This document shows, piece by piece, positions 18,490 through 27,303 of a stretch of 64,000 nt of DNA. Below the pieces are notes generated by a model, which was given only the letters and a program-made list of their open reading frames with translations, was not told the origin of the DNA and did no database searches. The number at the start of each line of letters is the position of its first letter. Within the stretch, counting starts at the first letter, position 1. Position numbers and translations under genes: made by a program. The stretch is from Promethearchaeota archaeon (GTDB taxonomy: Archaea > Asgardarchaeota > Lokiarchaeia > Sigyniarchaeales > SOKP01), in contig JAEOSU010000038.1 in the NCBI GenBank assembly GCA_016840165.1, positions 25,816 to 89,815 on the forward strand, in the 5' to 3' direction.

Positions 18490-20169
18490 ATGTCAGATGA
18501 AATGTTAGAAGAAATCACTGAAGCTGCTGCAGAAGGAAATTATAAAGAAATTGGACGTTTAGTTAGAAAGGCTCGGAGAAAAGGCTTTAAAGTAGAGGAA
18601 ATAATTGAAGCATTGTCAAGTGGGTTAACGGATACGAGTAAAAAATATAAATCCAAAGGAATGTATCTTGATGATATAATTAAATCTGCGGGAGCTTTTG
18701 AAGTAGGATTTCAAGCGCTAGGTCTTCCAGATCCGACTAAAGAACCTGAAGAGAAAATCATTCTTGGTGTAATGGGAGGGCCATGGACAATTGGAACTAA
18801 CATCGTATCGGCAAATCTTAAAGCTCATGGGTTTGAAGTTATTAATGCAGGGTCAGATGTCACGCCAGAAGATATTGCTAAGAAAACTCTAGAAACGGAT
18901 GCTCGAATAGTTGCTTTTGCTATATATTTAATGCAAACTAAAGGAGATGTTTCAAAATTAGAAGAAGAATTATGGAAACTAGGGATACGTCATAAAGTGA
19001 AAACGATACTCAGTGGTCCAGCAGCATCTTCAATTATGGCTCAAAAGTCAAATGTGGATGCATATGTAAAAGATGTAAACGAGCTAATCCTTAAGGTGAA
19101 AGAATTTTCTGAAGAACTTAAATCAGAAATGAGTTCATATGAGAGAGTAATGACTTCCGTTGCTCATAAAGAACCAGATAGGGTACCATTTATGCCTTTT
19201 GCTCAAACTTTTTCAGCTAAAGTAGCTGGAATTCCTTTCTCTCAGTATGTAAGTAAAGCGGAAAAATTCGTAGAGGGTCAAATAAAAGCTTATAAAATGT
19301 TTGGTTGGGATGCATTATGTTTCTCATCGGACGTAGGAATGTATGCGGAAGCCTGTGGGGCAAAAATTGAGTTTCCATATGATGATGTTCCACGAATTGC
19401 AAAACCCGTTTTAAGTCATGCTAACCTCTATGAGGATTTTAAAAAGTTAGATCTTCCAAATCCAAAGAAGGCTGGTCGGCTCACAGAATCAATTAATGCT
19501 ATTGAAATGGCGAAGAAAGAACTAGGAGATCTTGTTCCCTTGATAGGATGGACTGAGGGACCCTTTCAAGGGGTTACCTTGCTTTCAGGAGCTGATCCAA
19601 TGCAATTATTCTATGTACTAGATCACCCTGATGAATTTAGGGAAATGTTAGATTGGTATGCAGATTTTGAAATTGAAGTAGCTCGGGCAATGTATGAAGC
19701 AGGAGCTGATATTATCGGAGTAGGTGAGACTGCAGCCTATTTTATGTCTCCTAAATTTTTTGAAGAATTTTGTTTAAAACCAGAAAAAAAAGCATGCCAA
19801 GCAATAAAGAAAATGGGCATGATACCACTAATTCATTGCTGTGGATATGTACCGCAGTGTATTCATTTTGCTGTTGAAACTAATCCAGGAGGAGCTATTC
19901 AATTTGATTATCAAGTAGATTTAGCATGGGCTAAAAATGTACTTGCTAACAAAGTAACTATTATGGGGAATCTCAATTATAATAAGTTAACGAATTCAGA
20001 TACCCAAGGGGTATATGAGGATTGCAGAGAACATATTAAAATTGCTGCAAAAGGAGGAGGATTTTGGTTGGCATTTGGATGCGAAATTCCTCGTGAATTA
20101 CCAATTGAGAATATGAGAACAATAATGAGAGCTGTAAAAACAATAGGAAAATACCCAATAAAATCTTAA
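18490..20169 (+). CDS. Fusion of corrinoid (B12)-binding protein and UroD/MtbA-like methyltransferase
   Basis: N-terminal cap and Rossmann-type B12 module (VMGGPWTIGTNIVSANLKAHGFEVINAGSDVTPEDI) followed by a UroD-like domain with HCCG...GC zinc-site residues. Confidence 0.85.
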   Translation: MSDEMLEEITEAAAEGNYKEIGRLVRKARRKGFKVEEIIEALSSGLTDTSKKYKSKGMYLDDIIKSAGAFEVGFQALGLPDPTKEPEEKIILGVMGGPWTIGTNIVSANLKAHGFEVINAGSDVTPEDIAKKTLETDARIVAFAIYLMQTKGDVSKLEEELWKLGIRHKVKTILSGPAASSIMAQKSNVDAYVKDVNELILKVKEFSEELKSEMSSYERVMTSVAHKEPDRVPFMPFAQTFSAKVAGIPFSQYVSKAEKFVEGQIKAYKMFGWDALCFSSDVGMYAEACGAKIEFPYDDVPRIAKPVLSHANLYEDFKKLDLPNPKKAGRLTESINAIEMAKKELGDLVPLIGWTEGPFQGVTLLSGADPMQLFYVLDHPDEFREMLDWYADFEIEVARAMYEAGADIIGVGETAAYFMSPKFFEEFCLKPEKKACQAIKKMGMIPLIHCCGYVPQCIHFAVETNPGGAIQFDYQVDLAWAKNVLANKVTIMGNLNYNKLTNSDTQGVYEDCREHIKIAAKGGGFWLAFGCEIPRELPIENMRTIMRAVKTIGKYPIKS

Positions 20170-20287
20170 AAAAGAATATATAACATATAAATATCTTTTA
20201 TATTTTTTAATTACTATAATATCGAATTATTCAATGTTGTCAATGTATAGCCTAAACAACCCTCAATAAATCGATTCACCATAAATT

Positions 20288-20881
20288 ATGTTAGATTTTA
20301 ACAATATTTTGAATTATCTTGAATTTATTAATATAAGTACTGATGATCAATCTATTTTTGAATGGAAACCTCCAAATTCATATAAGAGTTACATGCTTGA
20401 TTTAAATATAGTTAAACAAAATAGAATGAGCAATATTTTCTTTCACCTTAATAAAGGCAATTTAAAAATTGTCCATATTAGAAAAGACAAATTAATCTAT
20501 TCGGCTGGAGCATCTAATGAAATTCAATTTCAGCTCTTAGAGGCTCTAATTGATCATATTTCAATAAAATTTTATGAAATATGGGATGTTGATTATGTTT
20601 TAAGCTATGAGAATTTTACACCTACAGTTTTTAATCCATTTAAAAAAGAAGTCCAAGAAATCATTGAGAAATTTCACACATTAGATTTAATTAAAATTAT
20701 TAATGTTGAGTGTATGGTATGCGAAAAGATACTACCCCTCATCGTAAAAGTAAGTTTGATAAAAAATGCTGAGTCATACCCAGTACCGATTGTTTTTGAT
20801 CATTTAGGACATTCAATCCTTTGCTACATTGATAAAAATTTTCATGTGCGAGGCATAGAACTCGTGAATAAAACAGGTTAA
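20288..20881 (+). CDS. Hypothetical protein, possible longin-like N-terminal half and CxxC-containing C-terminal domain
   Basis: LKIVHIRKDKLIYSAGASNEIQFQLLEALIDHISIKFYEIWD; CMVCEKILPLIVKV...VPIVFDHLGHSILCYID. Confidence 0.4.
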   Translation: MLDFNNILNYLEFINISTDDQSIFEWKPPNSYKSYMLDLNIVKQNRMSNIFFHLNKGNLKIVHIRKDKLIYSAGASNEIQFQLLEALIDHISIKFYEIWDVDYVLSYENFTPTVFNPFKKEVQEIIEKFHTLDLIKIINVECMVCEKILPLIVKVSLIKNAESYPVPIVFDHLGHSILCYIDKNFHVRGIELVNKTG

Positions 20882-20968
20882 TTTGTTTTACTGGGATTTA
20901 GGATTCTCTTATTTTAATCATCATTTAATAAGCAAATTATTAATACTTCATTTTTATTAATAAATAAT

Positions 20969-22036
20969 ATGGCTAATAACAATCATTCCGACGAGGATGT
21001 CTTCTTTGAAGATATCGTCAAAAAGACTAAAACGGGGATTACGTTTCCTAAGGAACTCCGAGATATTATGTTTAGTGAAGATGCTGAGATTTATTTTAAA
21101 TTAAAAGTTCCCAAAGATAAAAGTAAGATTATTTTAGAAGTAATTTCAGAAGCAGATGCAGAAAGTCACAAAAAAGTGGTTATTCTTAAATCAAAACCTG
21201 AGTTGAAATCTAAAGGAAAAAAGAATGGAGAAATTGTTAGTGGTGGGACTAGTTTAGCGCCTAATTGGGGTGATTATTTTGTATATGATTTTAAAAGTAG
21301 AGAAAAAGTTAAACCTATCTTAGAATCCGCGTTTTATAAATTTGCAGAAACTCCAATGAATTTAGAAGACGCCATGGGAAGAGTAAAATATGTCTTGGTT
21401 TCCTTTTTAACGTCAAAAGTTAAAACAGAAAATGCTAAACTCTATTATTCTGTTATAAGGTTTTTAAATGATATTATTGAAAAATTTAATCAACCTAATT
21501 TATTAGATTGGATTTTTGAAAAAATCATCCCTAATATTGAAAGTAAATTCCTATATGAGCTTGCTCTTTTAGATCTGGTCGAAATCTCATTAAAAGTAAA
21601 ACGATGGGAAAAAGCAGAATTATACATCTTTTATGTCCTAAAAAATATAGATGAATATCCTCCCTCAGAAATGTATAATGTGATGAATAGCTTTAAACAA
21701 TTAGTTAAGAAAGTGAAAGGTGTTGAACGTAGCGATAAAATTGATATATTACTTAAAGAGAAGTTGATGGAATATGCCGAAAATGTAATTAAGGAAGATG
21801 TTGATTATAAAATCCAGATAATTGAATTTTTAGAAGATTTAGATTATATCGAACTCGCTTATAAACTTGCAAAAGAATTAGAGAAAACTCTCCCCCCTAA
21901 GAGTGTTCGTATTGATGAAGTGAGAAAAATTGTTAAAAGATTATATATTGCTCCTATTGCTGAAAATAAACCACAATCGAGTATAGATTATGATGAAATT
22001 GATGAAGATGATAATACCGAAAAAGATCAGACTTGA
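20969..22036 (+). CDS. Hypothetical helical protein
   Basis: Complete ORF; helical-repeat-like C-terminal half. Confidence 0.5.
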   Translation: MANNNHSDEDVFFEDIVKKTKTGITFPKELRDIMFSEDAEIYFKLKVPKDKSKIILEVISEADAESHKKVVILKSKPELKSKGKKNGEIVSGGTSLAPNWGDYFVYDFKSREKVKPILESAFYKFAETPMNLEDAMGRVKYVLVSFLTSKVKTENAKLYYSVIRFLNDIIEKFNQPNLLDWIFEKIIPNIESKFLYELALLDLVEISLKVKRWEKAELYIFYVLKNIDEYPPSEMYNVMNSFKQLVKKVKGVERSDKIDILLKEKLMEYAENVIKEDVDYKIQIIEFLEDLDYIELAYKLAKELEKTLPPKSVRIDEVRKIVKRLYIAPIAENKPQSSIDYDEIDEDDNTEKDQT

Positions 22037-22101
22037 AATGTTATATTTAACCACGTTTATTACTAATACAATTATTAAAGTATTGGAAGAGGTAATTAAA
22101 G

Positions 22102-22719
22102 GTGATTGATCCATTTGTCATTAAGATATTTTTTCTCATTGTTATCCTTTCCTTTCTTGTTGGAATGTTTGTCCCAATGATAATAATAAAGAAGAAAGGA
22201 TATGATCCTCATGGAACACATGAAAGTGCTTCATTTCTAACCAAATTGACTCCTTATACAATTTTCACATGGCTTACATACATTATTCTATATATTATAA
22301 TGGATGAAGAAATCTTACTCTTTTTAGGATTAGATGTTTTAATTTCAGATTTTTTTGTTATCATGGGAATGATTATTGTTAGTTTAGGTTTATTATTAGA
22401 TTTATGGGGGACTCTCTCACTTGGAACTAATTTTAGGATTGAACTTCCAAAAGAAAATATTTCATTAAATACTACAGGAGTTTATAGGTTAATGAGAAAT
22501 CCTATAGTAGTAGGAGTATATTTTCTTCTGCTTGGAAGTTTTCTGATTATCCCAACCGTATTATCATTAATCTTCCTAATAATAAATATATTAACTTTTG
22601 ATTCTAAAGTAAGAGATGAAGAAAGATATCTTGCTAAAAAGTTTGGTAATGAATATAGGGATTATAGGGAAAAGGTAGGCAGATATTTTCCATTTAATAT
22701 TTTAAAGATAAGAGAATGA
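22102..22719 (+). CDS. Isoprenylcysteine carboxyl methyltransferase / phospholipid methyltransferase-like membrane protein (GTG start)
   Basis: GVYRLMRNPIVVGVYFLLLG...RDEERYLAKKFGNEYRDYREKVGRYFP. Confidence 0.75.
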   Translation: MIDPFVIKIFFLIVILSFLVGMFVPMIIIKKKGYDPHGTHESASFLTKLTPYTIFTWLTYIILYIIMDEEILLFLGLDVLISDFFVIMGMIIVSLGLLLDLWGTLSLGTNFRIELPKENISLNTTGVYRLMRNPIVVGVYFLLLGSFLIIPTVLSLIFLIINILTFDSKVRDEERYLAKKFGNEYRDYREKVGRYFPFNILKIRE

Positions 22720-22762
22720 ATATCTTTTCTGTAAATTAATAAATTTTAAAAATGAATTTAAA

Positions 22763-23398
22763 ATGGGTTTAAAAAAAAAGTTAGTGGCTCAAGTTAGAAA
22801 TCCAAGCGGGAAATTAGGGCGCTTTATCGCTAGAGGAATGAATAAGGGGCATGCTAAATTAGCTAAATGGGGTATATCTAAGATTTTGATCAAGCCAGAT
22901 TATTTTATTCTGGATATTGGGTGTGGAGGAGGAGGAAATCTCCATAGGTTTGGAGAGATGATAAAAGATGGAAAGGTTTATGGAATTGATTCCTCAGAGA
23001 CTTCAGTAAACATAAGCAAGAAAATAAATAAAAATCAAATTGATAATGGAATTATAGAGATACAAAAAGCCTCAGTATCTTCATTACCTTTTAATAATAA
23101 TTTCTTTAATTTAGTCACTGGTTTTGAATCATACTATTTTTGGCCAGATTTAATTAAAGACTTGAATGAAATATATAGAGTTCTTAAACCAAAAGGAAAA
23201 TTAATCCTTGTTAATGAAGGATATCTTTGCGATAACACGAAGAAAAGGAAAAAAGCTGAAAAATGGTCAATATTGGGAAATTTTCATATACATTCACCCA
23301 AAGAATATGAAGACTTCTTAACTAAAGCTGGATTTATTAATATTCAAATTTTTGAAGAAAGAAAAAAAGGATGGATTGCTGTTATTGGCGTTAAATAA
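22763..23398 (+). CDS. Class I SAM-dependent methyltransferase
   Basis: ILDIGCGGGGNLHRFGEM...VYGIDSSETSV...ASVSSLPFNNNFFNLVTGFE. Confidence 0.9.
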   Translation: MGLKKKLVAQVRNPSGKLGRFIARGMNKGHAKLAKWGISKILIKPDYFILDIGCGGGGNLHRFGEMIKDGKVYGIDSSETSVNISKKINKNQIDNGIIEIQKASVSSLPFNNNFFNLVTGFESYYFWPDLIKDLNEIYRVLKPKGKLILVNEGYLCDNTKKRKKAEKWSILGNFHIHSPKEYEDFLTKAGFINIQIFEERKKGWIAVIGVK

Positions 23399-23425
23399 AT
23401 AGTAATTCTAAAAGAATAGAAAGAA

Positions 23426-24658
23426 TTAGTCATTCTCTTCTTCTTTTTTATCTTTTTCTTCAAAAAATTCTTCGGCTCTCTCTAATTCACCTTCTAATAA
23501 TTCTTTTTCTTTTTGTTTAATTTGCTTTTCTTTTAATTCTAATTCGACTCGAGATAATTCATTTTCCTTTTCTATTAGTTCTTCTTTTATTTTTAACGCT
23601 TCTTCCTTCTTCTCAATTGCTTTTTCTTCAATTTCTTTTTCTCGTAATTCTAGTTCAAGTTTCTTCTTTTTCAGTTCGAAATCCTTCTTTTTAAGCTCTA
23701 TCTCTTTATCTAAGATATCAGATTCTTCCTTTTTTATTATTTTTTTAATTTTCTTTGGTAACTCTTCTCTTTTCGCAGGTTTTTCTATTTCATGATCAAT
23801 AATATCTTCTTTTATTTTCAATGCTTTTTCTTTTTCTTGAATAAATTGTTCTTCAAGTTGCTTTTCTTTTTCTTCCAATTCTAATTTTTTCTTTTGAATT
23901 GCAATTTTTTTCTTTTTTAACTCTAATTCTTTATCAGTGATTTCCGTTTCTTCCTGTTCTAAGTCGGATTCTTCTTCTACTATATCTTCTATACCATCGA
24001 CAGAAACTATAGATTTTAAAATCTTATCCGCATTTTCTTTTAGTTCCTTATCTTCCGGGAATTCTTTAACGTAATTAGAAATTATTTTTGTTATTAATGA
24101 TGGTTTATCTTTACCTATAGCAGTTAATGCTTGAATAGCTTTTTTCACTACGAAATCCTTTTCATCACTTAATTTTTCCGTAATCGCTTTAATCAAATCA
24201 TCATCTTCAATGTTCAATTCTCCCCCTGCTATAAAAATTAAGAGTTGAAGATCGGCCTCCCTTACATTGGGATCGTCAGAATTTAATAAATCTTTACTAT
24301 AAGGTAAAAATAAGTCACATTCATCTTCACACATTGATTTAAGTAATAGTAGAAACGAATAACGAAGAACTGAGTCTCTTTTTGATAAATTTTCTAGCAA
24401 GGAAGGAATATCAATGATTAAACGCTCAATTAAGAAACGAAGAACCGTTCTACCTCCATGTAAGAGCATAAGCGTCTCAATGATGTCTTCAAGACGATCT
24501 AAGTAATCTTCATCCGTCGCGTCTCCTAGATAAAGTGCGATAATATTTACGACATCATCAAATCTCTCATCTTTCATGAAATCTTTTATTTTACTTATTT
24601 CAGGATTTTCTTGTTGTTTTTCACTCAATTTTTTCTCTCCTTCATAATTTAAATCCAA
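23426..24658 (-). CDS. HEAT-like domain plus long Lys/Glu-rich coiled-coil protein
   Basis: Helical-repeat N-terminal half; duplicated KE-rich ~44-residue module in the C-terminal half. Confidence 0.6.
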   Translation of the reverse strand: MDLNYEGEKKLSEKQQENPEISKIKDFMKDERFDDVVNIIALYLGDATDEDYLDRLEDIIETLMLLHGGRTVLRFLIERLIIDIPSLLENLSKRDSVLRYSFLLLLKSMCEDECDLFLPYSKDLLNSDDPNVREADLQLLIFIAGGELNIEDDDLIKAITEKLSDEKDFVVKKAIQALTAIGKDKPSLITKIISNYVKEFPEDKELKENADKILKSIVSVDGIEDIVEEESDLEQEETEITDKELELKKKKIAIQKKKLELEEKEKQLEEQFIQEKEKALKIKEDIIDHEIEKPAKREELPKKIKKIIKKEESDILDKEIELKKKDFELKKKKLELELREKEIEEKAIEKKEEALKIKEELIEKENELSRVELELKEKQIKQKEKELLEGELERAEEFFEEKDKKEEEND

Positions 24659-25578
24659 ATTATATAAAAATCATTATATAAACGAAATAAAATATTAAAC
24701 ACTAAACGCAAGTCTCGATATCTAATGCCATTTTTTACATCGATATGTAATCTAATTTTTAGGTTTTCCTTTTTATCGATATATAAATTAATCTCTTTAC
24801 AAAATTGACTCAAAGCATCCAAATCATTAGCAAAAGTATTCCATAAATATTGATCCTTCTTATTATCATCATTTTCAGGTGGTTCTTGGCTTGTTCTGTT
24901 TAATATATCTTTAGGAATATAAGTTTTAATTTCAACACAATCATCTGGAATAAGATTTCGCTCAATTTCTGGAAAGTATAGAGAGGTGAATAAATCTGTT
25001 AAACCTTTTAATATTTCTAAGTTGGCGATCATCTCCCTATTGGCATTACATAAAGCATACTTTTCATTTAAAAAGATAATGTGTATCTTTTCTTCAAATT
25101 TAAAAATCAAATAATTTATTTTATTAGTCAAGAAATATTGAAAATCTTCATCTCGATTATTTATTCGATCTTTAAAAATATCAGTAGCTGCCTTAAAATC
25201 CCCTTTCGATAAAAATTTATTTAATTTTCTATAATCTCCATGAAAAAACACGTCTACAAAGTCTATTAAATACAAATACGTATCAAATGGTTTATAAATT
25301 ACCGTTTTATTTCGAAAATCACGTTGAATAATATTTTTGTGAACACTATAACAAAATTTCGGTTGATCTTCAAGACTTAATCCATTCAATATTCTAAGTT
25401 TGAGCAAAAATCTTTTAGAACACATTGGAGAGAGTGTGCATAAAATTCTATCACGCTCACATTCTTCAAAGCATAACTTTTTAATTCGGTTATTTAATAA
25501 TTCTAGCAATTCATCTTTAGTTTTCGAGTCTGATTCCGATGTAATAAACTTATCAATGTGTTCAGGGGTTAACGGCAT
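24649..25578 (-). CDS. Hypothetical protein with N-terminal Cys cluster, operonic with 23426-24658
   Basis: 4-codon-scale overlap with the downstream gene; CFEECERDRILCTLSPMC. Confidence 0.5.
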   Translation of the reverse strand: MPLTPEHIDKFITSESDSKTKDELLELLNNRIKKLCFEECERDRILCTLSPMCSKRFLLKLRILNGLSLEDQPKFCYSVHKNIIQRDFRNKTVIYKPFDTYLYLIDFVDVFFHGDYRKLNKFLSKGDFKAATDIFKDRINNRDEDFQYFLTNKINYLIFKFEEKIHIIFLNEKYALCNANREMIANLEILKGLTDLFTSLYFPEIERNLIPDDCVEIKTYIPKDILNRTSQEPPENDDNKKDQYLWNTFANDLDALSQFCKEINLYIDKKENLKIRLHIDVKNGIRYRDLRLVFNILFRLYNDFYIIWI

Positions 25579-25775
25579 TTCTTGAAATTTTTTTTCTTTA
25601 CTATATACATTAGTATTGATCTGATCTAATTGTAATTACTAATTTTTCATTTCATAAATTATTTTATTATCATTTATAATTTCGAATTTTGTAAACAAAA
25701 TATATTAATAAGTGTTTTTTATATTTTTATTAAGAATATTAATAGCGTTCCTAATAAGAAAGCAGAAAGATAAAA

Positions 25776-27284
25776 ATGTTAAGACAACTTCACGTTTTTC
25801 TCAAAAGTGAGTTATTATTTACTCATACATATGCAATGGCCGTTGGAGATGAAGAGGTAAGTAATGTTAAAAAAGTTCTTGGTTCTTTTCTTGAGATGCC
25901 AATGCCAGGTAAAACATTTCAATTTCCTGGCTCCAATTTTCAAATATTTCATCGAAGCAAGGATAATTTAATATTTATATTCATAACCGATTTAATAGAC
26001 AATAAGGACTATATTGAAAAGATCCTTATTAAAACAATTGACAAATTCCAATCTCTTTTTCCGAACATTGGTTCTATTGAGCATTCCATATTATCTTCAA
26101 ATGAATTTCTTGATTTTCTAAATAAAATCCAACATGAAATGCATTCAAAAATAGCACTCATGGGACCCTACAAATCTGGAAAGACTTCTCTTTATCAATT
26201 ACTTAAAGATAATGAAGAACGTGATATTGCAGATTTTGCAAAAGTATCTCTTTTTAATTTAAATAAACTTCAATTTGATTTATGGGATTTTCAATTACCT
26301 GAAAATTATCATGGATTATGGGGCAAATTCATAAAAGGCTCAGATTTAATAATACTCCTATTTGATATCTCAGACTATAATTTGAAGGTAATAGAACATT
26401 TTTTACAGTTATATAATCAAGAAAGTAAGCTTTCAAGACTTTTAATTCTAGGGAATAAGGCTGATTTAATTAATGAAGAGGAAATAAAACTAACTTCTAA
26501 TTTATTAAAAATAGGTAAATATCAAACGATATCTTTGAAACAAACTGATGCTGAACAAAAACTAAAAGAACTCATCGGGCAAAGCTTAAGGTTAAAAAAA
26601 GGATTACCAGATAAATTTAACATTTTAATCAAAGAAGCTGAACAAATAGAAAATGATAGAAATTATGTATTAGCAATAGCAAAATACAAAGAATTAATCA
26701 AGATTTGTAATGAATATCAAGACTTTCTTTATATCTCCGGATTTAAAGATAAAGTTGAGCAACTTACTGAAAAACTAGAAAAAGATAAAAAATTTAGACG
26801 TCAACAAGGAATTAAGCTTAAATTTGAGATTCCAAACCAAATTAAATTCCATCAAAAAGTTAGTGTCAAACCACTTCCTAGTGAAGGCCCACAAGAATTA
26901 ATAAAACCAGTTCCTCCCAAAAAAGGTTTTATTGAAATGCCTCTTGAGGGTACATATAAGAAAAAGAAATTAGAAAACCTTACCTTGTTTACTCAAGAGG
27001 ATAAAGAAGAGGCGGAAAAAAAGGAGTTCTTAGAACCAGAGGATATTAGTTTCGATATAAAACTAAAAGCTCCCGAAGAGAAAGAGCTTTCTATTGAAAA
27101 GGAGATCTCGAGTTCGGAATTTCCTAAAAAATTACAAACTCTTATTATAAAAAATGGAAGCTCTCTTAGCTTAAATTTATGTGAACATCTTATAAAAGAA
27201 TTAAAGAAAACGCTCGATAGGCCATTAACCATAGAGGATGTTGAAACCGCGGCGAAAATTTTTGTCAATCAAGAGAATCTATAA
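25776..27284 (+). CDS. Longin-like domain fused to Arf/Ras-type small GTPase domain with long C-terminal extension
   Basis: MLRQLHVFLKSELLFTHTYAM... longin-like N-terminus; G1 GPYKSGKTSL; WDFQLPE in place of WDxGGQ; G4 GNKADL. Confidence 0.6.
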   Translation: MLRQLHVFLKSELLFTHTYAMAVGDEEVSNVKKVLGSFLEMPMPGKTFQFPGSNFQIFHRSKDNLIFIFITDLIDNKDYIEKILIKTIDKFQSLFPNIGSIEHSILSSNEFLDFLNKIQHEMHSKIALMGPYKSGKTSLYQLLKDNEERDIADFAKVSLFNLNKLQFDLWDFQLPENYHGLWGKFIKGSDLIILLFDISDYNLKVIEHFLQLYNQESKLSRLLILGNKADLINEEEIKLTSNLLKIGKYQTISLKQTDAEQKLKELIGQSLRLKKGLPDKFNILIKEAEQIENDRNYVLAIAKYKELIKICNEYQDFLYISGFKDKVEQLTEKLEKDKKFRRQQGIKLKFEIPNQIKFHQKVSVKPLPSEGPQELIKPVPPKKGFIEMPLEGTYKKKKLENLTLFTQEDKEEAEKKEFLEPEDISFDIKLKAPEEKELSIEKEISSSEFPKKLQTLIIKNGSSLSLNLCEHLIKELKKTLDRPLTIEDVETAAKIFVNQENL

Positions 27285-27303
27285 ATACATTCAAATTTAA
27301 ACA

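Noticed and set aside
23426-24658. KE-rich region as a DNA-level tandem repeat
   Set aside because: Similarity is at protein level (coiled-coil modules); no exact nucleotide tandem array was seen.
26993-27268. Ser/Phe-rich minus-strand ORF 26993-27268
   Set aside because: Antisense of the KE-rich tail of the longin-GTPase gene; composition explained by the complementary strand.
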